Below, one piece after another: positions 54,569 through 63,126 of a DNA stretch of 64,000 nucleotides. The notes beneath the pieces were generated by a model. It was not told the origin of the DNA, did not search any database, and saw nothing but the letters and a program-made list of their open reading frames with translations. The position numbers and the translations under genes are program-made. Position 1 is the first letter of the stretch, and each line of letters opens with the position of its first letter. The stretch is from an uncultured Cohaesibacter sp. (GTDB lineage: Bacteria; Pseudomonadota; Alphaproteobacteria; Rhizobiales; Cohaesibacteraceae). The stretch is taken from contig NZ_OY782764.1 of the NCBI RefSeq assembly GCF_963678225.1, positions 2,361,001 through 2,425,000 on the forward strand. The letters run 5' to 3'.

Positions 54569-56010
54569 GCCGCATCTCCCTTCGTCTGCCCACGTCCGGC
54601 CTCACGCTCCGCCCACATCTGCTGGAAGGTCTTGCCCTCAGGGGCAGGGAACTCGCGATGCTTGGTCCATCCTCCGGCGGCGGGCAGGCGACGCATCAGG
54701 GCTGTTTGTGGTGCCAGATATTTCATCACCCGCATGCCAATGCGCATTGTGCGGTGATAAAGCTTGGGGCGGCGTGCAAAATAGGCCCAGCCCTTGAGCC
54801 CCCAACGTTGTGGTGTGGGGTTGAGATGGCGCTCATATTCCCTCTCGCGCCAATGACGCAGCATCTTGGGCAGGGGGATGCGCATCGGGCAGACACTCTC
54901 GCAGCGCCCGCACAGCGTTGAGGCATTGGGTAGATGACCTGCCTTGTCCACTCCGACAAGGGATGGCGTCAAAACGGACCCCATTGGCCCTGGATAGACC
55001 CAGCCATAGGCATGGCCGCCCACGGCATGATAGACCGGGCAATGGTTGATGCAGGCCCCGCAGCGGATGCAGCGCAGCATTTCTTCAAAATCCGTGCCCA
55101 GCATTTCCGAGCGACCGTTGTCCAGCAGCACGACATGATACTCTTCCGGCCCGTCAGGGTCTTCGGGCCGGCGCGGACCGGTGGAAATGGTGGTGTAAAC
55201 GCTCTGTTCCTGTCCCGTGGCCGAGCGGGCCAACAGGCGCAGGAAGACATCCAGATCATTAAGGGTCGGGATCACTTTCTCGATGGATGCCAGCACGATA
55301 TGCACCCGGCTGAGGGTTTGCGTCAGGTCACCATTGCCCTCGTTGGTCACGATCACCGACGAGCCGCTTTCGGCCACCAGAAAGTTGGCGCCCGTGATGC
55401 CGACATCGGCTGCGAAATATTTCTCGCGCAACACCTCTCGCGCTTCACCAAGCAGGGTGACCGGATCATCCAGATTGCGGTTCGGGTCAAGATTGGTGTG
55501 GGCACGGCGGAAGTCTGCTTCCACCTGATCCTTGGTCACATGCACCGCAGGCGCGATGATATGGCTGGGATGTTCCCCCCTAAGCTGGATAATATATTCG
55601 CCAAGGTCGGTCTCGGTCACTTCCATGCCATCGGCTTCGAGAAAGGCATTGAGCTGCATTTCCTCCGAGATCATCGATTTGCCCTTGGTCATCGTTCGCG
55701 CACCGACCGAGTGACAGATATCGCGTACGATCTCGCAGGCATCCTGAGCCGTTTCCGCCCAATGCACATGGCCGCCGCTGGCTGTTACCTTCTTCTCGTA
55801 ATCTTCCAGATAGACATCCAGATGCTTGAGGGCGTGTGTCTTGATATCGCGCCCCAGATCGCGCAGATCCTCAAACTCGGGCAGAGCATCAACCGAGGCT
55901 TGCCGCTTGCCGATAAAGCCTGCCTCGACATTCTTGAGGGCCTTTTGTAGAGTGGCGTCAGCAAGCGCGTCGCTTGCATTCTTCTTGAAATCGTGTGACT
56001 TGATTTCCAT
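54565..56010 (-). CDS. lutB: Iron-sulphur protein LutB
   Basis: A 481-residue protein with an N-terminal LUD domain and a C-terminal ferredoxin-like region binding two 4Fe-4S clusters: CIRCGACINHCPVYHAVGGH and CGRCESVCPMRIPLPKML. Other landmarks are TMTKGKSMISEEMQLNAFLE and VGITGANFLVAESGSSVIVT. It transfers electrons between the lactate-oxidising subunits and the respiratory chain. It is 14 bases downstream of lutA and overlaps lutC. The window also encodes the aa3 oxidase. Confidence 0.96.
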   Translation of the reverse strand: MEIKSHDFKKNASDALADATLQKALKNVEAGFIGKRQASVDALPEFEDLRDLGRDIKTHALKHLDVYLEDYEKKVTASGGHVHWAETAQDACEIVRDICHSVGARTMTKGKSMISEEMQLNAFLEADGMEVTETDLGEYIIQLRGEHPSHIIAPAVHVTKDQVEADFRRAHTNLDPNRNLDDPVTLLGEAREVLREKYFAADVGITGANFLVAESGSSVIVTNEGNGDLTQTLSRVHIVLASIEKVIPTLNDLDVFLRLLARSATGQEQSVYTTISTGPRRPEDPDGPEEYHVVLLDNGRSEMLGTDFEEMLRCIRCGACINHCPVYHAVGGHAYGWVYPGPMGSVLTPSLVGVDKAGHLPNASTLCGRCESVCPMRIPLPKMLRHWREREYERHLNPTPQRWGLKGWAYFARRPKLYHRTMRIGMRVMKYLAPQTALMRRLPAAGGWTKHREFPAPEGKTFQQMWAEREAGRGQTKGDAA

Positions 56011-56024
56011 CTATCCGCCTCCCT

Positions 56025-56864
56025 CTAGCGACCGGATTTCTCGCCAATAGCCGGACCATCGGCCATGTCGGCCAGCACTTCGGCAATATGGCGCACCTGA
56101 ATGGCCGACCCGTCGCGCTTGAGCTTGCCCGCCATATTCATCAGGCATCCCATGTCGCCAGCAAGCAAGGTGCCCGCTCCGGCCTTGGTGATATTGTCGG
56201 TTTTCTTGCCGACGATGGCGTTGGAAATATCGGGATACTTGACACTGAAGGTGCCGCCAAAGCCGCAGCAGACATCATTGTCAACCATCTCCTTGAGGTC
56301 CACACCGGGAACCGAAGCCAGAAGCTTGCGCGGCTGATCCTTGATGCCGAGTTCTCGGAGGCCTGAGCAGCTATCATGATAGGTGACCGAGCCTGTGAAA
56401 TGGGAGGACACGGTCTCGATCCCGGCCACATCCACCAGAAAGCTGACCAATTCATAGGTTTTGCTTACGACAGCAGCTGCACGGTCCGCCCATTGTGGCT
56501 CATCGGCCAGAAGGGACGGATAGTGCTTGCGGATCATGCCCGCGCAGGAGCCGGATGGCGCGACCACATAATCATACCCTTCGAACGCCGTGATTACCTG
56601 TTTGGCCAGCGCTCTGGCATCGTCCTTGTCGCCCGAGTTATAGGCGGGCTGCCCACAGCAGGTCTGGTCTTTGGGCACTTCCAGCGTAAAGCCCGCGTCT
56701 TCCAACAGTTTGACCGCTGCAAATCCCACCGTTGGCCGGAACAGATCAACAAGGCAGGTGACAAACAGACCGACAGTCTTGCCGGTCTTATCCGTGCCTT
56801 TGGAGCCATCCCTCTTCTGGTCTGGCGTGGAGGGGGCGGAGAAATTCATTTCAATCTGGTTCAT
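56025..56864 (-). CDS. lutA: Cysteine-rich LutA (LldE-like) protein
   Basis: A 279-residue CCG-domain protein. Two CCG motifs are present (TCCGQPAYNSG and CCGFGGTFSV), as in the heterodisulphide-reductase-type subunits. The protein begins with a polar N-terminal extension (about 30 residues) before VGLFVTCLVDLFRPTVG. It heads the lutABC operon. No LutR/GntR-type regulator was found upstream, so regulation is unknown. It converts L-lactate with LutB and LutC. Confidence 0.95.
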   Translation of the reverse strand: MNQIEMNFSAPSTPDQKRDGSKGTDKTGKTVGLFVTCLVDLFRPTVGFAAVKLLEDAGFTLEVPKDQTCCGQPAYNSGDKDDARALAKQVITAFEGYDYVVAPSGSCAGMIRKHYPSLLADEPQWADRAAAVVSKTYELVSFLVDVAGIETVSSHFTGSVTYHDSCSGLRELGIKDQPRKLLASVPGVDLKEMVDNDVCCGFGGTFSVKYPDISNAIVGKKTDNITKAGAGTLLAGDMGCLMNMAGKLKRDGSAIQVRHIAEVLADMADGPAIGEKSGR

Positions 56865-57857
56865 CGGTCTCGGTCTTTGTAACGCTCGGGGCTATCAATC
56901 AATCAAACAATCAATTGGCGTAATCGCAGTGATCCAAGCCATATAGTGGCCTTGCTGTCTGTCAGAGAAGATCTGCCTTGAGGCTCAAGGCGCCCCCCAC
57001 AATGGGAAGCTCTTTTCCGGGAAACTGGTGTGTCGGCAGTCTGGAGATAAAAGAACAGATGCGCAAGAGTGCCAAAATAGCCACTGAGTGAAAAATACGC
57101 CTTACCCACTGGGAGGAGGCTATGAAGCGTTGCCTATCCTCAAAAAGGGGAAGGGCTGGCATTCTTCCTTTTTCACAGCTCGACTATGGAATGAGATTTC
57201 CTATTCCTCAGCAGAAGGCCGCTGAGGTGTATGCAGGATATCTTCTTAAAATCCATGGATTAAAGCGGCATCTGGTAAGCTGCATTGCCACGTCGGAGGT
57301 ACCTCTTGCCAGCCGTCTTTTGGTCCTTACAAGGTGTCCATTGCGATTTGTCAGGCCAACGAATTCAAAAAAGGGCTTGTGTCTTGGCCCGGAAAGAGAA
57401 AAGATGGTGGAGCAAAATCGGAGCTGTTTGTGATGGTGTTGGTCAATGGATTGACCGAAGCTATCTTTGTTCCGCAGTGGGAGGCCCGGGCTTCTGTCTG
57501 TGATGATGACGTGCGTAGGTCGTATGCGCTCCTCCTAGCGGGTGAGCATGAGCATGGCCAGGTAATTTGCCCCGATTGCAACAGACCATTGAACGCGTAA
57601 AGCGTGAGGCCGCATTCGCCCTTTACGGCGATGTGCAGGAGATGCAAAGGGTCTATGGAGGAGGCAAGAGAGCTGAGGGTTTGCTAACCGGCACCTCGGC
57701 TCTCTTCATTCCCGGGGGCCGACCATTTCACGAAAGACTTTACCTGATTTCAAGGATGGCCATGCGTAAATTGATGGCCCCTGTTGCTTTCTTTTGCATT
57801 TTACGGGCACAGTCCACTCCGCATATTTTTCCATTTTGACTGTCTGAAAGAACACGC
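56865..57857. other. Poorly coding region upstream of lutABC
   Basis: A roughly 1-kb gap. It holds the presumed lut promoter, a GGAGGAGG-ATG arrangement at 57109-57124 leading to a frame (57122-57433) with no family features, a low-confidence gene at 57334-57600, and an 11-base hairpin with one G-U pair (57668-57678 with 57694-57704). Overlapping frames in three phases suggest a decayed gene. Confidence 0.4.
57334..57600 (+). CDS. Hypothetical small protein, doubtful
   Basis: An 88-residue frame starting with GTG at 57334. The middle (KSELFVMVLVNGLTEAIFVP) looks protein-like and the C-terminus has a CPDCNRPLNA pattern that could bind zinc with another Cys upstream (ASVCDDD). No clear ribosome site precedes the start. 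It overlaps a better-initiated frame (57122-57433) in another phase, and the two could be pieces of one frameshifted gene. No family recognised. Confidence 0.3.
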   Translation: MSIAICQANEFKKGLVSWPGKRKDGGAKSELFVMVLVNGLTEAIFVPQWEARASVCDDDVRRSYALLLAGEHEHGQVICPDCNRPLNA

Positions 57858-58436
57858 ATGACCTTATCGTTGGCTACCTCCCTGTCGATTGCAACGCCAG
57901 ATGACGCCCAAGCCATTGCCGAGCTGAAAGTGATCTGCTGGCGCGATGCCTATGAAGGGCTGATGCCCAAAGCCAGTCTCGATGGTTTGAATGCCGCAGA
58001 AGAAGTACCCCATTGGCGCGATTGGCTGGCTGACGAGTCTGCCGGGCTTGTGGCTCGCTTGCTGTGGCTGGATGGTACATTTGTGGGCTATGGTCTGGCT
58101 GGGCCGATGCGGCTGGGGGATCGACCAGGCAAGGAAATCAAAGCCGATGGCGAGCTCTATGCTCTTTATATTCACCCGGATTTCCAGCGTCGCACGTTCG
58201 GACGGACGCTTTTGTCTGCGCTCGTTGATGCAATGATGACTGAAGGGTACAAGAGCATCGGGGTATGGATGATTGGTGGCAATATGCGGGCCGAACAATT
58301 CTACCTCAAGCTGGGCGCTGAAGAGGTTACCAAACGGGTGGAGATCCACCATGGCCGCATCAGCTATCGCGAAAAGGGCTGGATCTGGAGCGATCTGCCC
58401 AAGCTTGCGGCACGATTGACGATCCGCCCGGTCTAG
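57858..58436 (+). CDS. GNAT N-acetyltransferase
   Basis: A 192-residue acetyltransferase. The start of the fold is seen in IATPDDAQAIAELKVICWRD, and the acetyl-CoA loop lies in LYALYIHPDFQRRTFGRTLL, with YKSIGVWMIGGNMRAEQFYL and KLGAEEV after it. It is in the general GNAT family whose members acetylate amino groups of small molecules or proteins. The substrate is unknown. It faces the cytochrome c gene with a terminator in the gap. Confidence 0.9.
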   Translation: MTLSLATSLSIATPDDAQAIAELKVICWRDAYEGLMPKASLDGLNAAEEVPHWRDWLADESAGLVARLLWLDGTFVGYGLAGPMRLGDRPGKEIKADGELYALYIHPDFQRRTFGRTLLSALVDAMMTEGYKSIGVWMIGGNMRAEQFYLKLGAEEVTKRVEIHHGRISYREKGWIWSDLPKLAARLTIRPV

Positions 58437-58458
58437 CGCTTGGCTGTTTGCGCAAAAA

Positions 58459-58482
58459 AATCCCGGCACGAATGCCGGGATT
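58459..58482 (-). terminator. Terminator between GNAT and cytochrome c genes
   Basis: A ten-base stem (58459-58468 with 58473-58482) with a four-base loop, followed on the minus strand by seven T residues. It ends the cytochrome c gene and may also stop the GNAT transcript. Confidence 0.88.
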
Positions 58483-58547
58483 GAATGGTGTCGCTTTTGA
58501 TGCTTTGCTCCTCTGGTGCTGATGGGGGTAAGCACAAATCAAAGAGC

Positions 58548-58949
58548 CTATTCGGCAGAAAATGTTTTCAGATAGGCAATGACGTCTTCGCGCTGATCTT
58601 CCTTTTTCAGCTTGAAGGTCATCTTTGATTTTCTTTTCACGCCAGCTTCCTTGAGGAAATCCTTAGGATCCAAAAGATAAGCCATCAGCTTTTCTTCATC
58701 CCAGGTTTCGCCCTGCTCGCCCAGTGCGAGATAGCCGTCGGAATATTTGTAGCCATCAACGGAGCCGATCACGCGGCCGACAACGCCGTTGAGCTGTGGG
58801 CCCACCTTGTTTTCAGCCCCTTCACCGATCTGATGGCAGGCTTTGCATTTCTTGAAAACTTTCTCACCCTTTGCAGCATCGCCTTCAGCGAAAGCGCCCA
58901 GAGTGGAAGCAAGGAAAAACATTCCGGCAACAGCAACCAAACGTTTCAT
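58548..58949 (-). CDS. Soluble class I cytochrome c
   Basis: A 133-residue periplasmic electron carrier. A signal peptide ending near GAFAEG precedes the haem-binding CKACH (in KKCKACHQIGEG). The distal Met is probably in SKMTFKL. The KVGPQLNGVVGRVIGSVDGY segment is typical of the mitochondrial-like c2 and c550 group. It could donate electrons to the aa3 oxidase at CtaC. It is monocistronic with its own terminator. Confidence 0.94.
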   Translation of the reverse strand: MKRLVAVAGMFFLASTLGAFAEGDAAKGEKVFKKCKACHQIGEGAENKVGPQLNGVVGRVIGSVDGYKYSDGYLALGEQGETWDEEKLMAYLLDPKDFLKEAGVKRKSKMTFKLKKEDQREDVIAYLKTFSAE

Positions 58950-59456
58950 ACTTGCGGTCCCTTTCTAAGATTGGCAGCCAGCGTTCCCCTCCTCAGGTCC
59001 GTGCATGACTGCTGGTCGACATAAGCAAAATATCGTACAGCCTGTTCTGATCAACCGGGCAAATCGGCACACTGCAGGTCTCGCGAAGCCATGCGCCAAA
59101 GTCAACGGCCGGTCTTGCCAGGCAGGGCTAGTAAACAGGCTGAATGGTTACAGCTCTCTGAATATTTGGCAAGAGACAGATTGTAGCACTTCTAAGAAAT
59201 ACGGATTCCCTTTGAATCGCAAGAGGGTAGAATAACCGATCTGCTAGCAGCCGTCATGCATGATGCAGATCAGCGTTAACCAAAAGAAAAAGCCCAAAAG
59301 CAAAGGTTGTTGCCGGGAAAATTTGTATATCGTTAAGTTTAATCCTTATTGTTCTCTGCAGAGCAAAAGAATTAATGCAGTGAAAATAGCGTTTTAAGAA
59401 GATTTTATCATCTCTGTCCTATAACGGTGGCTGAATTGTGCGACGGGACGGGAAAT
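58950..59456. other. Intergenic region upstream of the GGDEF gene
   Basis: A 507-base gap between divergent genes, AT-rich from about 59250. No gene is supported; short plus-strand frames (58833-59024, 59005-59235) have no family features. Confidence 0.45.
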
Positions 59457-60764
59457 ATGAACGCTAGTTCAAACGTGCCTGAAAGGGACCTTTACGCGAT
59501 CTATGATGACCTGAGTGATGGTGTCATGATCATGGGGCCTACAGGCAAAGAACTTTATCGAAACAAGGCCATGAAGCGTCTTCCGGACCATCTGGAAAAC
59601 CGCCTCATGAGTTTTGTCGGGATCGATGAGTGCATTTGCGAGAAAAGTCGGCACGAAAAACTTGTCTCCCGCTCTCAAATGGAAGGCTGGAGCTTTAATT
59701 GCTATGCCTATGGCTCGGGCAAGTTGATTCTCGTAAAATTTGACGACCAGCTGGGTAAACAGATCAAGGCCTTGCGGGCGGAATTCTCTGATGCGATCCG
59801 TGATGGCATGCCTGCGGCCTCAGCTGCAATGCAGGTGCTGCGCAATCACGTCAATTCACGCTGGGTTGCCATCGGTAGCCTCGATTTCAAGACCCGGAGC
59901 GTTGTGTTCGATCTGTGCTATGATGGTGCGCATCTTCAGGCAAACCGGCTGCCTTCGCTCAAATGCTTTGCTGATAGCAAGCCCTGTGAACATAGTCCTC
60001 TGATGACGGCAGATCTCTCGGCGCATTTCATCAATAGTGACGAAATCGCAGCTTACGGCATTGGCCATGTGATCGGCATGAGCATGCACAATCATCGCGA
60101 TGAATGCGTGGGCTATGCATTGCTGGCCGATGAAGCCGAGCCAAACCAGATGAGCCAAAGCGTTACGCTGCTCAAGGAACTGGCCGTGCTCTATGGTCCC
60201 TATTTCGAGGTCAGTTCAGCCCATCAGAAGGTGAGCAAGGCCGTCGCTGATGCCAACACGGATGTTGTGACCGGTCATGGCAACCGGCGGGCGCTGGAAA
60301 GCTATTTGCAAGGATGCCTTGATGAAATGCAGCGTGAGCAGGACGAGTCCGACGTGCTCACCCTGTTTGACAGCAGGGCCATGCGCAATTCTGTTGTTAT
60401 GTTGCTCGATCTGGATGGCTTCAAGCGGGTCAACGATGTTTTGGGCCATGGGGAAGGCGACAGGGCCTTGCGCCTCGTTGCCGATAGTCTGCAGGAAATA
60501 GATAGCAACAGCCGTGTCTTCCGTTTTGGTGGGGACGAGCTGGTACAGGTCTTCCCGCGCGCGGGCAATCTGGATTCCGATGAATTGCGTCTCTATGTCA
60601 ACGATGTTGAGAGAAAGCTCGATAGCCACGGTTTCAAGGGGCTGGGGCTCAGCCTCGGGATCGTTCACCTATTCGAAGGCGACGGCTCCTACGCGTCGCT
60701 GATGACCCTTGCAGATGCGCGTATGTATCATGAAAAGCGCCTGCGTTCGGTTGCTTTCATTTAG
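59457..60764 (+). CDS. PAS/GAF-GGDEF-type diguanylate cyclase, GGDEL variant
   Basis: A 435-residue cytoplasmic protein. An N-terminal PAS-like part (LYAIYDDLSDGVMIMGPTGK), a GAF-like middle (SRWVAIGSLDFKTRSVVFDL to GYALLADEAEP) and a C-terminal GGDEF domain with LLDLDGFKRVNDVLGHGEGD are present. The active-site motif reads GGDEL at residues 358-362. The final Phe is usual, so activity is uncertain, though the catalytic residues are kept. The ATG at 59457 is preferred to a GTG at 59427 because GGGA lies close upstream. Its stop overlaps the MocR stop. Confidence 0.88.
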   Translation: MNASSNVPERDLYAIYDDLSDGVMIMGPTGKELYRNKAMKRLPDHLENRLMSFVGIDECICEKSRHEKLVSRSQMEGWSFNCYAYGSGKLILVKFDDQLGKQIKALRAEFSDAIRDGMPAASAAMQVLRNHVNSRWVAIGSLDFKTRSVVFDLCYDGAHLQANRLPSLKCFADSKPCEHSPLMTADLSAHFINSDEIAAYGIGHVIGMSMHNHRDECVGYALLADEAEPNQMSQSVTLLKELAVLYGPYFEVSSAHQKVSKAVADANTDVVTGHGNRRALESYLQGCLDEMQREQDESDVLTLFDSRAMRNSVVMLLDLDGFKRVNDVLGHGEGDRALRLVADSLQEIDSNSRVFRFGGDELVQVFPRAGNLDSDELRLYVNDVERKLDSHGFKGLGLSLGIVHLFEGDGSYASLMTLADARMYHEKRLRSVAFI

Positions 60765-62167
60765 GTGTAAAGGTCTGCTGGTGAGGCCGCATGGGGTGCT
60801 GCTTCCCGCTCTTGCCTGAAATCCTCTAACAGCCGTAAGGCCTTCTCATATTGCGCTAGAGAGGGAATCGCGCCCAGAGCAAGACGCACAGCCGAAGGTA
60901 CCGGACTGGAGCCGACGACAAAGTGATGCGCCCCCAATACCGACATGCCGCGTCTGCCCGCTTCCAGTTCAAAGACCGCTGGATTCTGATCTTCTCGCAG
61001 ATGAAGCCATCCGCTGAAGCGATCCGGATAAAGCTCAATTTTTCCTGCGAATATGGTCCTCGCAATGGCGTGGCGCTCGGCCAGAGCCGCCTGTTTGCGT
61101 AGCCGGTTCTTTTCTATTTCTCCACTATCGATCCAGTGCCGCACCAGTTCCGCCCCAATCGGCGAGGACATGGAGCTAATGTCTGTAATGACGCGCAGCA
61201 GCGAGGAGCGTACCGGTTGCGGCGCACAGATGAAGCCGGTGCGCAGGCCTCCGCCGAGAATCTTGGAGGCTGACGCTACGATGCAGGTCCGCTCTGGCAC
61301 CCGGTTCCACATGGACTGATTGGGAGCAGAAAGAACGGGGCAGTAAGGGTCGTCCTCGATCACCCAGAGATCATGTCGCCGGGCGCAATCGGCCAATTCG
61401 TCAAGCCGCTTGGAAGAAGTCGGTCGCCCACTGGGATTATGCACGTTGGGGCCGATGAAGAGACCTGCCACCGGTCGTCGCTTGCAAAGCGCGTCAAGTT
61501 GGTCTGCGCTCATGCCTTCCGCATCTGCCCCAATGGGAGCCAGACGAACACCAAGGCGCGGTGCGGCATTGATCAGGCCGGGATAGCTCAGGGCTTCCAG
61601 CGCCAGCATGTCACCATCCTTGAAGATGCCTTGCAGCAATACCTGCAAGGCATGCTGTGCCCCCGAGGTCAACAGAATGCGATCAACGGGCGCGTCGATA
61701 TTGTAATAGGAAAACAGATCCCGTCCGGCCTCCCTATGGCGCACGAGCCCCTCGATCGGTGTGTAATTGAGCACACGTGCGATTCCCGTCTGCCGGGCGA
61801 GCGCCTCGAAGGCTGCTCCCAAATCCGGGTCCAGATGGGAGAGAGGGAAATTATGAGCGAGATCCAGCTCTGAAAGCACTTCATCTTCTGGCATGAGCGG
61901 CGAGGTGGGGCGGTTTAGTGGCGCAACAAAGGTTCCCCGCCCGATTTCTCCCTTCACGAGCCCCATCTTCTCGGCGCGCTCATAGACACGGGTGATAGTG
62001 CCATGGGTTACGCCAAGAGCCCATGCCAGTGCGCGCTGGGGAGGCAGGCGCGTGCCTTCGGCGAGGCGTCCATCTGCAATGTCCCGCGCCATGATGTCCG
62101 AGAGGGCAATATAAAGAGGGCCTTCCAGACCAGTGATGTCCGGTTGCCAAGAGAGGGGCTGTTTCAT
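60761..62167 (-). CDS. MocR-type regulator (GntR HTH plus aminotransferase domain)
   Basis: A 468-residue regulator: a winged GntR-type helix-turn-helix (residues 15-80: LADGRLxxGTRLPPQRALAW-like, here GRLAEGTRLPPQRALAWALG) and a class-I aminotransferase-like domain binding pyridoxal phosphate. The cofactor Lys is in IVASASKILGGGLRTGF, with the substrate Asn in GPNVHNPSGRP. It probably senses an amino acid or PLP derivative. The ATG at 62167 is the family-like start; an upstream TTG adds 19 residues. It is divergent from a LysE-type exporter, its likely target, and shares stop bases with the GGDEF gene. Confidence 0.92.
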   Translation of the reverse strand: MKQPLSWQPDITGLEGPLYIALSDIMARDIADGRLAEGTRLPPQRALAWALGVTHGTITRVYERAEKMGLVKGEIGRGTFVAPLNRPTSPLMPEDEVLSELDLAHNFPLSHLDPDLGAAFEALARQTGIARVLNYTPIEGLVRHREAGRDLFSYYNIDAPVDRILLTSGAQHALQVLLQGIFKDGDMLALEALSYPGLINAAPRLGVRLAPIGADAEGMSADQLDALCKRRPVAGLFIGPNVHNPSGRPTSSKRLDELADCARRHDLWVIEDDPYCPVLSAPNQSMWNRVPERTCIVASASKILGGGLRTGFICAPQPVRSSLLRVITDISSMSSPIGAELVRHWIDSGEIEKNRLRKQAALAERHAIARTIFAGKIELYPDRFSGWLHLREDQNPAVFELEAGRRGMSVLGAHHFVVGSSPVPSAVRLALGAIPSLAQYEKALRLLEDFRQEREAAPHAASPADLYT

Positions 62168-62239
62168 GATCCGGTCTTCTCGCTTTGGCGGCGACTTTGA
62201 TCGGCACGCCAGAATAATTGTCACTGTAACAATAAAACA

Positions 62240-62298
62240 ATTGATACAAAAGTCCGTTTGTTGGCAAATTATGGCCTATAAATTGTATTAATTGTATC
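62240..62298. promoter_or_regulatory. Putative MocR operator repeats
   Basis: The 179-base divergent gap contains AATTGTAT twice in direct orientation (62281-62288 and 62290-62297) and the motif GATACAA (62243-62249), the reverse complement of TTGTATC (62292-62298). MocR proteins typically bind such paired direct repeats. The motif is suggestive but short and AT-rich. Confidence 0.5.
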
Positions 62299-62346
62299 TA
62301 TTTCTCGTTCAGGAATGCGGCGAGAGAAAAGGAGACAGGTGGCAAA

Positions 62347-62958
62347 ATGGCTGATTGGTCGACATTGATGGCGTTCGCCGTGTTTGTATGCGTCATGTCC
62401 GGAACGCCGGGGCCGGGCAATCTGACATTCATGGCGCTGGGGGCAAAAGCTGGCTTTGGTGCGGTGGTCCGCCCCTTGTGCGGAGCCATATTGGGCGCAG
62501 CTATACTGGGGCTTTGCGTCGCTTTGGGCCTGGGCGCCCTGCTGATGCAGGAGGGTTGGATTGCGAATATCTTCCGCGGCTTGAGTATGGGCTATATGCT
62601 CTATCTGGCATGGCGCATCATGACGATGCACAAGGCGGACAAGAAGGACGCGGCGCATCTGTCTTTTGCGGAAGGCATTCTGATCCATCCGCTCAGCCCC
62701 AAAACATGGGCCATGTATAGCATCGCCTTTTCGCTCTATTTCAACCCTACCGGATCATTGCTCGATGAAACCGCAATTCTCATCGGTGGCTTTGCCATGG
62801 GAGGGCTGGTCTTCCATTCGCTCTGGGGCTTCATGGGAGCAAAGGTCATGCAGTTTCTGGGGGACGGGCGCAAATACCAGCTCTTCACCGCCACTATGGC
62901 TGTGCTGATGGTGGGCACCACGGCCTGGTCGCTCTGGGCCAAGACCGGTGCCTCATGA
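62347..62958 (+). CDS. LysE/RhtB-family amino-acid exporter
   Basis: A 203-residue six-helix exporter with the signature SGTPGPGNLTFMALGAKAGF and a second conserved half around HPLSPKTWAMYSIAFSLY. It is divergent from a MocR regulator, a combination typical of amino-acid-inducible export. GGAGA and GGTGG precede the ATG. The stop codon lies within a perfect 18-base palindrome. The substrate is unknown. Confidence 0.92.
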   Translation: MADWSTLMAFAVFVCVMSGTPGPGNLTFMALGAKAGFGAVVRPLCGAILGAAILGLCVALGLGALLMQEGWIANIFRGLSMGYMLYLAWRIMTMHKADKKDAAHLSFAEGILIHPLSPKTWAMYSIAFSLYFNPTGSLLDETAILIGGFAMGGLVFHSLWGFMGAKVMQFLGDGRKYQLFTATMAVLMVGTTAWSLWAKTGAS

Positions 62959-62994
62959 GGCACCTCCATTCGCATGAGCAAATCAAATAATGCC

Positions 62995-63028
62995 AAAGAA
63001 AAAGGGCCATCCCCCAGGATAGCCCTTA
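62995..63028 (-). terminator. Terminator of the L,D-transpeptidase gene
   Basis: A stem with one mismatch (AGGGC/ATCC with GGAT/GCCCT, 63004-63027) followed on the minus strand by a T-rich run. It lies about 100 bases beyond the L,D-transpeptidase stop. Confidence 0.65.
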
Positions 63029-63126
63029 AAGTTGGATCCATAATCGGATCACTCTCAAGTCAAAAACAAAGCGTGGCAGATGGCACTCAAAAAATTCCCC
63101 TGTGCGCCACCTGACAGAGTCTGGTC

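Noticed and set aside
54934-55950. 338-residue plus-strand frame antisense to lutB
   Set aside because: Lies wholly within lutB, has no family features and no ribosome site; it is a codon-bias shadow.
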